A stretch of DNA of 64,000 nucleotides from Oscheius sp. JU75 (taxonomy: Eukaryota > Nematoda > Chromadorea > Rhabditida > Rhabditidae), in contig JASJZC010000007.1 in assembly GCA_037178855.1 (NCBI GenBank), positions 2,852,001-2,916,000 on the forward strand, written 5' to 3'. Made by a program: the position numbers and the translations under genes. Positions 1-15,400 of this stretch are shown here, piece by piece. The stretch's first letter is position 1; each line of letters starts with the position of its first letter. Below the pieces are notes generated by a model. The model did no database searches and was not told the DNA's origin. It saw only the letters and a list, made by a program, of their open reading frames with translations.

Positions 1-2318
<2,318 letters not shown>

Positions 2319-2762
2319 GGCTCCTGAAAGACGCTTGGTTACAGCAAAGAAAACAATGTCGAGACGAAAAGTTGGCTTAACAGACGGTTCACGTGAAATC
2401 GTTGTGATCGCGAAGCGCGGACATTTTATCAATAAGCGCGATCCCCAAACAGGACCCTTGATAAATAAACAGATCGAGATCTTTGACTTTCTATTAAGAC
2501 CAATGGAACGACAATGAATAAGAAGCAAGGACATGTTATTTATGTTTAGAAGCGGTTTCTAAAGTTTATATGAAATGTTGGTTTTCAATCAAATTAACCG
2601 ATTACACCATTAAGATGGAAAATCGGAAATCAGCGCAGGTCATTGCATTGGCAGAAATCAAGGGCTCGCGAGAGAATCGATAGCAGCTAGAGAGTCGGGC
2701 CGCAAAACAACAACTCGCAGTAGACGCACATCTCAGGATCGACGCGGTCCTCGACGCGACGG

Positions 2763-2775
2763 TGACCCCTGGTCA
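2763..2775. promoter_or_regulatory. Perfect TGACC-n3-GGTCA palindrome
   Basis: TGACCCCTGGTCA is a perfect inverted arrangement of two GGTCA-type half-sites separated by 3 bases. It lies about 450 bp upstream of the phosphorylase start, inside the proposed long 5' intron, in a locally GC-rich stretch (about 2690-2830). Nuclear hormone receptors recognise GGTCA half-sites, so a regulatory role is possible, but a 10-base palindrome can also arise by chance. Confidence 0.2.
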
Positions 2776-3867
2776 TTTGGGGGACTACCGCGGTCAGTGA
2801 CGTAGTCTCAGACAAGGGACCACTCAGAGAACCAGCACCGAAAAGAAAGCACTATGACTTTGCAATGCTTTTGCAAGCTGTACACAATTTATACTTTAAA
2901 AAGCTAAAGTGTATATCAAAAACTATTATGTTGTCAGCTGAATATCTTTTCGATCAAAAATTTTTAAAAAAGCGTATGGCTGCCAAAAAACGGCTCTATG
3001 CACGTTTGTTCCAGATGTCGATACGAGTCGGGTGCCCTATTTGCAGGAACATCTGCAGCAAAACACACGCAATAGTAAGTTAGAGAAAGATGAGCAGATC
3101 GTCATAAAAACTTTGGTGTCGGAAAACAGATGTGTTCCGGAGAAAGGAAGTGTCAGCTGCTTTGCCAGCTTGCTCCCAGGAAGATGTAACAAACAGAGCC
3201 AATGACCACGTCGCAATCGTGTGTGGGAGATGATAACAAGAGACAAATACCAATGTGATGGATAGACAAATCGAGGCAGGAGAGGCTTTTTTGACACAAA
3301 GGTGTATCAATGAATAACCCCCAAAGGAGTAAAGTCACTTTTTGTATTGAAGAAGTTTGGAGAGTTCTATTCAATTTGTTTGTCAAATACTACTCGAGTG
3401 TATAGAAAAAGTGTGTTCTTTGGACCCCCTATTCCTTTATCGCTCCCGGAAAAGACATTACTCTGCAATCGGTGCCGATTTTCTACGGTCAAGAAAACAT
3501 CAACAGGGAGATAAGAGAGATAAAAAGCGGGGAGCGGTATTCCCTTGGAAAATAGGCAGACGGCAGTGTAGGACATTCGAAGGATAATCGAAATCTTCTC
3601 TGCTACGTGCAGGCGCCGAGTTCTGGTTTGAGCCGGCCAGACGCGCTTGATGGAATGTCCGGCAGTTCAAAGTATGAGCAGCTCATTTTGGGATCAGACG
3701 AAAAGATCAAAATGGGAGTAATAGTAACAATTAAGAAGAAGTCGATCTCACGAAGAACGAAAACGGTAAAATATTTGTGGATCAAACCCCTCGCTGCTAT
3801 TAAAATGTACGTGCTCTCAAAGGCGTGAAACAAGTTTATGCATGAAGGAAAAAAAAAGAGAACCAAC

Positions 3868-3946
3868 CTTTTTTCTTCTGCTGGTCCATGGTATTCCACT
3901 CGAAGCAACTGAAGAGATAGGGCTGTCCTTGGAAATAGGGAACTAC
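3868..3946 (-). CDS. Possible alternative upstream exon of glycogen phosphorylase
   Basis: On the minus strand a TTTACAG acceptor precedes an open stretch containing ATG at 3889 followed by DQQKKK, and the stretch ends at G|GTTGGT. Spliced to the TTTCAG acceptor just upstream of the annotated start (about 2323), it stays in frame and would extend the enzyme to [15 protein letters not shown]. The intron would be about 1.5 kb, far longer than others in this gene, as expected for a distal promoter. The open frame also continues upstream of that ATG, so the exon could be internal. This is a reading-frame inference only; the stretch could be chance. Confidence 0.4.
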
Positions 3947-4284
3947 CTGTAAACAAAATGGCGTGATGTCAACACGCACACATTGCTTAAAAACACTTTT
4001 CTGTGTACTACGATAAGAAACGATCAGTACATTACATTACGAAACGTTAGGTACAGAAAGAATCATGCGACAATACGCATATTATGAGATAGCCCAGACA
4101 TACAAAATATGTAATTAATGAATTTTTTAGTCTGGTTATGGTAATATTAACCGATCAACTACCACCAAATGAACAAAATCAGCTATCTTTTTCGTAATGT
4201 AATTTTTGGTTGAGAACGCTCAACAGTCATGAACACCACATGCAAAGTAGATAGATCCTCTCTGCGTTTGGTCCGCACATCAGT

Positions 4285-4304
4285 GCTTCCGTGGCGCAAT
4301 AGGC

Positions 4305-4340
<36 letters not shown>

Positions 4341-4357
4341 GAGCCCACCCGGGAGCG
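4285..4357 (+). tRNA. tRNA-Asn (GTT)
   Basis: Cloverleaf read by eye. The acceptor stem GCTTCCG pairs with CGGGAGC (one G-T pair). The D-arm contains TGGCGCAATAGG (A box). The anticodon stem TTCGG/CCGAA encloses the loop CTGTTAA with anticodon GTT. The T-arm contains GGTTCGAGCCC (B box). There is no intron. A T-run (TCTTTTTG) shortly downstream can serve as Pol III terminator. Confidence 0.95.
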
Positions 4358-4429
4358 AAATCTTTTTGCCTTTTTGAATATAAGGATTTAATGAAAAGAG
4401 AGCCACCAAAGTATAGTGTTTGTTGCTAA

Positions 4430-7400
4430 ACGCAGGCTAAAGTTGGAAATACTTCGGCACTGGCTTGTTCTAAGCCGGAAACCGTAATTGCTGAACAATG
4501 TTTGTTTTGTGAGGCAAGTGGAGCATTAAATACGATTCACAGTTGAAAGCATGTGAATCCGTAAGTGTTTGTATCTAGTGTTATCTTCACTCCATAGAAC
4601 GTTTACTTTTTTTCAATACTTTGGTCTCATTCTCGACCAAAACAGCGACTGACAAACATCTTATCCGGTTCTGAGATCATTAGGTGCTCCTGAACCTGAC
4701 AAACAACTTTTCAGCTGAACACCATGCGAACAAAATAAAACCTTTTATTGATTTGCTATACAATCGGGGCAGTTTGGACAAAGTGTAAAGCTTTTTCTGT
4801 CTCTACAGAAACTAGAGAACACTAGCAGACAAAACGAGTCATTCTGATATTTTCGTGGATGAAAGTTAAAGGAGAATTGGATCTTGGAGAAGATCTTTTT
4901 GGTGATAAAATTGGAAAAGCATAGAGAAGAGAGGATCCGTCAAAATGTATACTGCGATGTAAGCCAGAATTTTTCTAGCCGTGGTGGATGTGACGTTGAT
5001 TCTTTCGGCCCAACTTGTGCCATTCACTAAAACCTACGGCTCCCGGGTAGTAATAGACCTCCATTACCCATTTGCGGTAGGAATCTCGGGAAATTATCTG
5101 AATAACACGGTTTTTGATATGCTTGAAAGACAAACTTTTCTTGGCGATTTGGCATAACGATCCCCAGGGAATTCTACAAAAAGAGTCCAGTACCCTTTTC
5201 GTCGAACCTGAACTGTGTGTTCAAAAAAGCGATTCAGCTTACTTCGAAAGTGTGTTCGAATGTGTTGCCGGCGGAAACATTGAAATCTGCCGTGTTGTCG
5301 ACTCCGACTAATCGGAAAAACGTCGCGTCACTGACGTTATGGTTTCTATAAGAAAAATTTAGAGAACTAACATGTCACAACGAACCGTATATAGAGGGTG
5401 AGGTCGTACTTTCTGCCTTTATATGGATGGTATTTTCGCAGTTGGCAAAACTGGCATAGGAACAGCACCACAACCAGCTGCAGCAACCGCATCGAAATCA
5501 GCACATACGAAGAGGCCTAGAGTATGCTATTGAAAAGAATAGTGTTTGGTTACAGAATAACTTGAAAAAGTTCTTATATTGTCAAAGAAAGGGGCTTTGG
5601 GGCACTAAATGTCCGATTTCTTATAAAAACAAATTATCTTCATTCTCATCAGTGCGCCGCGATAGGAACAAATTTTGGTTTTTGCTTCTACGCTCCCATT
5701 TCCTTGCCTTTAATTGTACTAGAAACTATTCTAAAAGAAACTATACTCAACCTATGTAGTACTTGTGTTTTCTGAGACAGGCAATTCGATCAGTATATGT
5801 TTAAAATTGTACTGGGCGTCTTATGTAGAGCTACTGAGAAAGATGAAATAGGTGTTGAAATCGGAAAACACTGCCGATCCGGATGTTGCAGGTGAGCAAC
5901 GCCGACAGCCATTTTAACCATAACATGTTCCTGTGAAAAAAAGTAGCGTACTACTAGTAAAGTCTATAGAATCAAAACTATTCGTAGCGAAAATAAACTG
6001 TTTGATGAGATTGCTAGATTAGAGGAAATCGAAATATCATGCCGAGCGTCAAAAACCAACTATACTAAAAGGTAAGCTGGAATCACTGAAGAAGAAGCTA
6101 CATTGTTTTTGTTGTGTGGGTAAACATCTAATTCTCACTCGTCCCGACTCCGCTTATCCCCTAATGCCTTGGGGGCCTATTTATGCTGTTTTCGTGTAGA
6201 TATATCATAGTTGTGGGTAGCTTCTCCATCAGTAGAAAAAGAAGGAGAGAAAGTGAAGAAAGGAAGCGGTAGAAGTCGGTTAGATGACCAAAACTATTGT
6301 ACATCAAAACACAATTACATATTATACAACTACCGAAACGATCTACAGAAAAACTGTTAGAGACTAGACTAATTGGAACTCAATGTGCGTTGGTCTTGGC
6401 CAATATAATGCGGGCTACTAGATTTGTTTTTCCAAAACGGAAGTTGAATCTCAAATGTCATGTGCTTCATCTCTTACCAGAGACTCTTCCTCACAGGCGC
6501 TGATTTAAAGGCACAGTAATTCAACTAACAGACAGAAAAATGGACGCCCGCTCTTGACATAATTCTATAAACGATACCATAGGTGTGTAAGTAGTGTTTT
6601 GTATACAAATAACTCACCGGATAAGCATGTACTGCAACTGACCCGTGTCCTGAAAATAAATGATGATCAAGAGGACGAGAACTAATGAAGCATGATCAAA
6701 AACAGGGACGGATGAAATGCTTTCAAGGGCAAGGCCAGCTTGAATGGCGATTGGCGTAATAGTATTGGCTTCATGTGAAGATCAGATCCTATCTGGAAAA
6801 GGTGATGCTGGGATGCCCCGCTACTTTGGCCCCGAGACAAGTTTCGCGCTTCACCTCCCGCTACAAGAGTCTAAGTAGCAACGGCGCTAAGAAGGCTTAA
6901 GAAGCAGGCTAGTTGCGGTGTGAAAAGACTACCATTTGCATATGAATACAGTCCCCTATGTCGTCGAAATCGGCGCAAAAACTTGGAGAGAAGAGGAGTT
7001 TAGAGAAGGTAAAACAGCGGAGAAGCGGCTTTAAATTAGGCAGCTCCCAAAGGGGAGAGAGTTCCGACATCGTTCGGAAGATCTAAGAACGGAGACAGAG
7101 AGAACAATCCACTCAAAGTGCTGTAAAACAGACCGCATCATGGTGATTACGAGCACAAAAAGAACCTCCAACGGTGCCAATTGTCGAGAGTTTTGACAGA
7201 TTATGACGCCTTGTCGACTCGTAGCGAGCCACATACACACGCATCTCTCGTAGTCCCTCTGGCTCGCTCGGCGTGCCATTAGATAAAACAAATGACAAGA
7301 CAACAAACAGCTAGGAAGAAGCGGGAGAAACGACCCTCATTATAGAGGTCGTTTAGGGGCCGAGAGTGCACTTTTTTGTAACCTTGTCACAAAAGATTGC

Positions 7401-9970
7401 CACGGAGAGGGATGGAGGTGTGAATGCGAGTTAGGCCACCTCCTCTAAAAACCAAAACCGGTAAGTTAAAGGATCGAAAATTGACTTTGATCACTGGAAA
7501 AAGGCTAACAGGAAATGCAGATACACGCGGCGGTATCTCGCGGTCATTGCTCCCTCTGTTTGCAGAAACAAGGGGTGCTCCAAGTTTCTTCAGGAGCACA
7601 ACCGGTCCAGAGACTTTGGAACGTTGAATTCTCAAGAAGTTGAAATGATTTGTCATTGGTATCTGTTCGAAAATCAACAAGTTGAGTCAGCGAAAAGAGA
7701 AGGAGGTAATCGAAAACGTCAAGAAATGCTTGCGAAAGGAGGACGAGCGAACAGTCATTGTAGCGATTCCAGTAATTTTCTACTTTACAAGAACAAGAGG
7801 AAACGTTGTTCGGGGTAGGCCATCCCTAGCAACATAAAGTAAAAAATACTAGTTTTGCTCCACCATGTGGTGTTGTCGGAAAAAATGCTGGTCCGCTAAC
7901 GGCCAAATGGCGGCCACGAAACAATAACGTAAACTATTAGCAGAGGCTTGTTAGTGTGCGCCTGCTGGAGAACCGTAAGTTCTCAAATTTCCTGACCACC
8001 TTTGTGCAACATCTTCTCGGGAGTGGCCAATTAGAAACGAGAGCGTGATTTGAATGGTGTAGTAAATTAATGAGTCATCCTCTGTTTGCAATTTGGAATC
8101 CTACATTGATTCTTCTGACAGATGCGCGGCTAGATAAGTAAGTGGAGAGCAATGGCACCACACCTCTTCTTAAAAAAGCTATCGAACTGACAGCCTGAGG
8201 AGACATGCGATACCCTTCTCTTGGCTCTTTGGTGAATTATGGCGGTTTTTTGTGCTTTTACCAATGCATTGGATAACGAAGAAGAAGCAGAAATTTGAGA
8301 AGACAGGCCTGGCCGACGAGAATCATCAAACAGAAATGCCGACAACGGCAAACAGCAGACTGAACACCGAATTAGCCACGCCGAGTGCGAAAATCGGCAT
8401 CGGAACCCGGACAAAAAAAAGAGCTAAGAGGGCGGACAATCAGTGAGTTGGGTCAAAAAAAAATTTGTTTTGACTGTCAACTTTCATCCCATCAACAGTA
8501 CAGCGGGTCCGAGAGTCAGATTCAGGTGAAAAAGAGAGTGCTGTGGCTTTTCGACCAGTCAGATGTGAAAAATGGAAGGATATTAACGTCGGATGGGCGA
8601 ACGACAAGCAAGAGAAACATAAAGAATGCGAGAGAAGGTGATAGCGGAAACAAACATGTCTCCTCACCTTTTCTTGAGTGTTTTCTTCACCTCGCTTATT
8701 TACAGAGGCAATCAAGGGCATCTAAGAATTGCAACAAGAAAAATTCAAAGTACTACCGGTTTAATCCAAAGTATGAATTGATGCCATTTCGTGACATGTC
8801 TCCGCATTTTGACACTCGGATTAAATGGCGGATTGAAACGGAAGGCCAGTTTGCAACATCTGGTGCGAGAGGACCTCCCGTCGGCCCTGATTTATGCTTA
8901 ATCGGGGGTAGCTAAGATTATGTGACAAGTCAAGATGTAAGACCACGTCGACAAGGATTTACAACCGAAAAACTTCGCAGCTTGACCCTTCCGAAAGAGC
9001 AAACAAACGTAAGGTGTGAATGGAGAGATTGGCTACACAACAAATGATGCCACAAAAGTGGGTAGAGTTGCGCGACCCCGTCGTAATAATACTCTATTCC
9101 TCGTATCATCGTTTTGAACGAAGAAGAAAAGTCGGTGTTCAATTGCCTTTAGTTGATTGTTAATGGCATTGTCGTAGCGGGTAGAATGCAGACTGACAAC
9201 CGACATGATACGCAATGGGTGTAACCGTTTTGAAACCCCCTTCTGTGGCAACTTGTGACTATGACTTATTACTCATCACAAAAATAGCAAATAGTATACG
9301 ATATAGGACAAGAGAAGAGCGAGTAATGTTAAAAAGAAATGGTTTTCTTGTCAATGGTAATAAAATTTGTATCCTTACATATGAACCAGCAGAAATGACA
9401 GTATGTGAAAAATGTTTTGAAAACTCTTGTCCTTGACATACGGAAAATCTTCTCATTCCTAGACGCTAACCAACTCGGTTAACAAAAAGCTTAAAAATGA
9501 TACACAGACATTGAAAAAGAAATTGGGGTACGCAAAAGAAGCAAGATGCAAATGGATAAGAATTTGACAACAATACTGAAAAGTAAAATTTGGTGGCCGC
9601 TATCGGAATTGCCACGCGCTACTGAAACCAGAATAAGTCGTTGTCCAAATAAATGCAGCACATGCCCCTCCTCGTACTATTAAAAGTTTACCTAACATGG
9701 AAACTGACAGGAGCGTAAGTCTTTTTTATGACAATGATCGTCTGACAAGGCAGGACGAAGACAATACACGAAGACATGGGTAATAAATGCGTGTTCTCGT
9801 GTTGCGCAAAAGCGGGGTCGGCTTGTTTTCCTTTGTTGTGGCAATCACTCTTGTGGCCTTGTGCCATTGCCAGCCGATCGCCGTCGCTTTCACACTTTTT
9901 GAGTACTTCTTCTTCTTGTCCGGGTCATGCAAGTTTCGTTTCACTTCACTTTTATATAGCTGTTTCCTAG
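4430..9970. other. Long stretch with no convincing gene
   Basis: I see no splice-bounded exon chain and no recognisable protein here. The longest open frame is 8385-8915 (+), about 176 codons, polar and rich in K, R, S and N, without a recognisable domain; it may be chance. A perfect octamer ATTTGCAT lies at 6934-6941. The last part may contain the promoter of the PGAP2-like gene that starts at 9971. Confidence 0.5.
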
Positions 9971-11022
9971 ATGGTGGCCATCAATTTCAATCAATTTTAT
10001 GTGCCAAGGAACCTGATGACGTTTCCTGTAAAGTATTTTTATTATTCTGCGTCGTTACTACCTCTTTCTGCTTTAATTTTGGTGTTCGTGATAGGGGCTA
10101 TGTTTCATCCAAAGTTGTTATTCGATTACTATTGGATGTGCGGGGTAAGTCGTTTTGATCTACTACTTTCGCTTTTTTTTCCAAAGCTGCCAACATTTAT
10201 ACCAATTTTTGTACAAAATTGTTAACCACTCTTTTTCTTTTTAGCAAGCTCATCTGCCCTCGATCTCTCGAATTATAAACATGCCAATTGAACGAACTGT
10301 CTTTCAACTGTTTATCATGCTTGACGTTCCTTTCAGGTTATTCTCTCTGTGGTATCATGGTAAGTTTAAGTTTTGAACGATATCACAATTTTCAGTTAAA
10401 CTTGTGACACCAGCCAAAGACGGTATCATAACAAAAGGACTGAGATACGGGATGACCATTTCGAGTATAGCCGAGATTACAGCACTGTCCTTTTTGGTCA
10501 CAGTTGGCGAACACGAGAGTGGAAGTTCCCAAGGGCATGTGACTCACTTTTTTGCTGATATTTCAGATCTTCATGTTGTGTTTTTCTGTGTATTCACTGT
10601 GTCTTCTTTTGGCTACTTTTTATCACATTCTCTCTGCTTGCGTTTTGCCTCGGATCGAACGACAATGGTAGGGCATTTAATTTGGTCCTTAGCATACGAC
10701 TTCTAACCTTCTTTACTCAATATACCCTTTTCAGTTCGAAGGTGGTTTCAACGGCAGGATGGGTTCAGTTCTGACCTTGGCAGTCACTGTTCCCTTGATA
10801 TTCACATTCTTCACTCTATACAATGGTTTCTGTGTTCCGTACAGTAAGTTCCATTGATCCTTCAACAGATTTAACATGTTTTCAGCATACGAACTCTTCG
10901 CTCTATTCGAATACATCACAATAACTGCAATGATCTTTTATCACACAACATCATATTATCAAATGTGTGGACAAGTAATGATAGTCTATCCACGGCCCCA
11001 GCAAAAAGTTATCAAACTCTGA
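9971..11022 (+). CDS. PGAP2 / FRAG1-family multipass membrane protein
   Basis: Homologues (Frag1/DRAM/Sfk1 superfamily, PGAP2) act in Golgi/ER remodelling of the lipid part of GPI anchors. Readable exons: 9971-10144, 10245-10359, 10396-10538, 10567 to about 10641, then 10735 to the TGA at 11020-11022. Hydrophobic segments occur near residues 25-45 and in each later exon. A block HIFMLCF...YSLCLLLATFYHIL and the C-terminal ELFALFEYITITAMIFYHTT match the family pattern (histidine before TM, then FALxEY). The ATG is directly preceded by TTTCCTAG, consistent with trans-splicing. The junction after the fourth exon is uncertain: the obvious donor (GTAGGG at about 10668) breaks the frame, whereas GTTTTG at 10642 keeps it. 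Family assignment is from the overall pattern. Confidence 0.7.
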
Positions 11023-11842
11023 TCTCATGGCTATAAATTACTGAACTTCTACTATTCATTTGAAAAACACGCTCCACTCTATTGGGAATAGGATTTACGA
11101 CTCAGCTGTGGCTATGTCTCTACGCAATGCGCCCGCGATTTCCGAAAATGGTTTCTTTTTAACGACTCGCGGCATCTCAGAATGCTCTTATCTTTTCCTT
11201 TTGTGCTTATTTACGGTCGATAGCGGGTGTCACAGCCCTCCCAGTTAAACTTTCCTTTTTGCCAGGAGCATTGTAGTCTGTTTACAATTTGTATCTTTTT
11301 GGCCAACCCGAAACAGTCTAATTTTTTTCACGGACTGTCTTTCAGTACAAATTAAGCAAAAAACGATAATGACCGAAAAACTCCAAATATATGCTTGTAC
11401 AAACTTCAGCGAACGTATCGTTATCTCGACTGTGTTTTACTACTCTTGTGACAGCTCGCCGTCTTTTATGTTCATTAAACCACATCTCCACTAATTTCTC
11501 TTCTATTTTTGTGGATACATACCAAGAGTTCAGCAGATTGCGGACATTCTTATGGCCTCTATTTTTCTATCAGCTCTAAACTTTTATCTCATTGCCTTAA
11601 TGTTCAATCAATCTTTTTGCATAGATCCACAGGCTAAGTTGATATTCAAACAACTGATGTGCTTAGTTTTGTTCCCACATCTTTTTCCCGAGTCTCTGGA
11701 ACACTGAGAAAGGTAACAACGCCCATTAACACTACAATTTACCCAGATAGTAGCACAAATGTCATCCAATTCTTGAAATTCTTTGACTCAGTTTCCCTGT
11801 TGAGCATTGGTCTTTTCAGACAGCTGATAAAGAGTGTTGGCC

Positions 11843-11897
11843 ATGAGTCGCCGAAGTTGGATTTCTTCCAACTTTTCGCTGAATCCTATAGAAGACG
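11843..11897 (+). CDS. Candidate alternative first exon of the EMAP-like gene (soluble N-terminus)
   Basis: ATG at 11843 opens a short frame, MSRRSWISSNFSLNPIED, that ends at G|GTGAGT. Splicing to the acceptor at 12693 gives a GAT codon and continues in frame into EYLLSENETLHNRVLEL. The exon ending at 12567 joins the same acceptor in the same phase, so the two look like alternative first exons. This one has no hydrophobic segment. Confidence 0.5.
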
Positions 11898-12455
11898 GTG
11901 AGTTCCGCGACCCCTATTATTCATGTGCGAGCTCTTAATAAAGGCTAGTGGACATAATGGCCTCGCCCATGGTGCTTTCTATCTACTTTGACAATGGAGC
12001 ATGTTGTGTGGTTTTGCTCCAAAATTGATTTTTATAACTGGAGTTCGTATTGTTTCTGACCCGTTGTTCGCGTGTTCATGAATAAGCAGGTCGTCCCTCT
12101 GACTAAATATTAATTGTCCCACTATCTAATGCTCCCATACCCTTCTTTCGTTGCTTCCAAGAGCCTCAATTCCACACGCTCCACCACATTCTACTTTCCA
12201 GTGGTTTCCGATTCACAAATTTTGACTCACACCCGTTTTTTTCACTCTCTGTGTTGCCCATACTTACGTAGGTGTGAATAGCCACAAATGTTCACGAGCA
12301 AATACTCTCATGGCCGCTGGTTTTGCACCTGGAAAGCGTGAGAAGAACTTAAGAGGGACGATGTGCCAAATGGCAGTTTCCTGTGTCGCTAAGTTTTAGA
12401 TGTCAAACAAACACCCACCTCGGTGCTATTGTCTTAGGACCCACCCGTAAATTTT

Positions 12456-15400
12456 ATGCCAAAACTGAGTCAATCTCTCGCCCAGCTTGGCCCGGAAATG
12501 TCTTTCTGGTTCCTGCTCTCAATGCTCCTGCTATTGTTCATTATTTATAAACATAGAGAACAGCTGCGTAACTGGATATTGAAAATCCAGAAAATGTACA
12601 CGTTTCCGAACGCGTACTCAAACGGCTTGCATAGAAGTAGACCGGGAATCAGTGGGTTTTTCATATTTGCCAATAGAATAAATCATTTTCAGATGAATAT
12701 CTTCTTTCGGAAAACGAAACTCTCCACAATCGTGTCCTTGAACTGGAGAAAATCATCGACAAACAGCGAAATGAAATGATGTTTCTGCAGGCCACTACTA
12801 CCGACATTCTTACCAGACTTGGACGTCTAGAAGGAGCAAAAAACGGAATGTCTGCTAATGGACATGCTGATACTCCCAGAGGTAGATTTTGACGTTTCTC
12901 TCAAACAAATGATCTAAGGATCATCTCCAATCCGTGCGAGACTGCCACCGAGAAGTCATTCCCAGTCTTCTTACAATATCGGAGCGTCGAACAGTCCATC
13001 CAGGATGTCTCGGAGTCTCTATGTCCCAGTTGATTCTCCGGTATGGTTATCAGCTTCAAGTAAACTGCAGGACTATAGCCGATACAGGAGACGGCTTCTC
13101 CTCGACGGCAGAGTCAAGCTCTGGTCAATGTCCCAGTTGGACGCAGTGTGAGAGGTTCTCCCATGCGAAAATGGCTCTCTCACATAGATGTTGGTGCCTC
13201 TCCTTCAACTTCGTCTAAACCTCCTCCATCTCCTTCTCTTTGCAGCAACATATCCAGCATCAGTCGAGCACCAAGGTATGTATTTGCCTTGATGAATGCC
13301 TCATTGTACTGTGAGCTTACTGTGTTGTACCTTTTAGCCGATCCACCTTCACCCTCTTTGCATCAAGACGAAATCTCGCCGAGCACGGGTGTGTACACTG
13401 TCGACTTGTGTTCCCCTAACATTCATGTATTTAGTTCCAACCCGAGAGATCCCGCATTTCAATCAGCTTCCGGAGTACTAGTTGTTCATGTACAGGGCAG
13501 GAATGTACCCCTCCCCGTTCCATCCGACGTAGGAGAGGTTGATCCGCTCGGCGAGCAACAAGCTCCAGAACAGAAAGTAAAACTGGATTGGGTTTACGGT
13601 ACAAATATTAAATATGTACAACACAACCTATTTCTAGGGTACCGTGGAAAAGATGTTCGCAATTCGCTTGAATACCTACCAACGGGAGAGCTTCTTTACT
13701 TCTCGGGATGCATTGCAGTTTTGTACAACAAAGAAGAAAATACACAGAGACACTACGTAGAACATACCAGTGACATCAAAAGGTGAGTATTGTGTTTCTA
13801 AAAAAAGAAAATTTTCCAGTATGGCAGTTCATCCAAATCGCCATGTCATTGCAACGGGTCAAACATCGAGACATAATGGAGAGCGGCCATCTCCTGAGCA
13901 TAAAGCTCCCATTACTAGTGCTAAACAGTTGGAAAAACAGCTTGAGCAAGAACATACTGAGGTAATTGAACGTTATTAAAAACAAAAAGGTCTCTTCAGG
14001 CTCATGTGAGAATTTGGGACAGTATCAACTTATCAACTCTCTCTATCATATCACAATTTGAGAAGGGTATTTGCTGCTTATCTTTCTCAACAGTCGATTG
14101 TAACTCTTATTGAGTTTTCGTAACAGTGACTGTTCTAGCTGGAGCTCTTCTTGCATGCGTCGATGAATCGTTCCAACATACTTTGTCGGTGTGGGATTGG
14201 AGCCGGAGAGAGAAAATTGCTGACAACAAGGTACATAACTTTTGACAGTAAATATCTTTTCCAGGGAGCTAATGATCAAGTTTTTGGTTGCTTCTTCCAT
14301 CCAACCATTAAAGGAAAATTAGTTATGTATGGAAAGGGTCACTTCTCCTTTTGGCAGCTCGAAATTGAAGGAGGGTTTCTAATGAAACATGCAGTGTTGT
14401 TCGAAGTGGGTGCAACAGTTATCAAAGTACTAATTTTTTTTAGGGAAGAGACAAACCGAAAACAGTTCTGTCTCTTGCTTTCACAACAGAGGGTCTCATT
14501 GTTTCTGGAGATTCGAACGGCACCATATCTCTGTGGGATCCGAATACTTACAAAGTACTGAAACAGGTTTGTTCATCGTTAAACAGACATTTAACCAAAA
14601 CAATTAGGCTCACAATGTTCATCCTGGGGGAGTGTTTGCCTTGACTGTCGGTCGCAAAGAAACTCTTTGGAGTGTGGGAAAAGATCGTAATGTATCCGAG
14701 TGGGAAACTGCAGATCTTGTAAAGAGAAGAAGGCCTATTGAGGTTGGAACTCAGTATATGGCAAAAACATGATTCTCAGCTTCCCGATAACGCGGGACTT
14801 GCAAGATCTATCGTTTTTGGTGAAGGAAACCAGGTCCTTGTCGGCTGTTCAACAAACACAATATTCTGCGGGGATATGGAACAAGGCTTTTCAGACTTCT
14901 TACAGGTGAGGAAAGTTTCCTCTGAAAAACACAAATTCAGGGTGACAATGAAGATGTCGTTGCGTGTGTACAGATGCCGAACAGTTGTAACTTTGTCACT
15001 GCTAGCAAGGATAGTTCTGTGAGGATGTGGAACTCTGAATCGAAGAAGGCCGAATGGTTAAAGAACTACGGGGTATGAAAACCGAAAACTATAGGAAACA
15101 ATTTTCAGGAACCCATTGAATGTCTCTCACTTCATCCATCCGGAGACTTGGCTGCTATTGGATTCAGTTCAGGAATGTGGAATGTCATTGACCTAGGAAC
15201 TCGCGAAATTATTGCTGAACAAAAAGAGAGTACACATCCAATCACATGCATCGAATGGGCCCCCAATGGCATTTTTATTCTCATAGCAACAAAGGTTTCT
15301 TACGCTTTAATGAACATGTCACAGACATCTCAGGATCTGTCAGCGTTGATATACCGCCTTGATAACGCCAAGCGCCTTCACAGATCCTGCCGAATTGGGG

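Noticed and set aside
10539-10667. Reading straight through 10538-10667 in the PGAP2-like gene
   Set aside because: An alternative intron (10539-10566, short but with TTTCAG) gives a frame matching the family (CFSVYSLCLLLATF), so the readthrough frame is probably wrong, though the following junction is then unclear.
13148-13786. Single 212-codon open frame across the EMAP-like linker and HELP region
   Set aside because: It includes intron sequence; phase-consistent introns at 13276-13337, 13389-13434 and 13599-13637 remove non-homologous insertions and restore the HELP motif.
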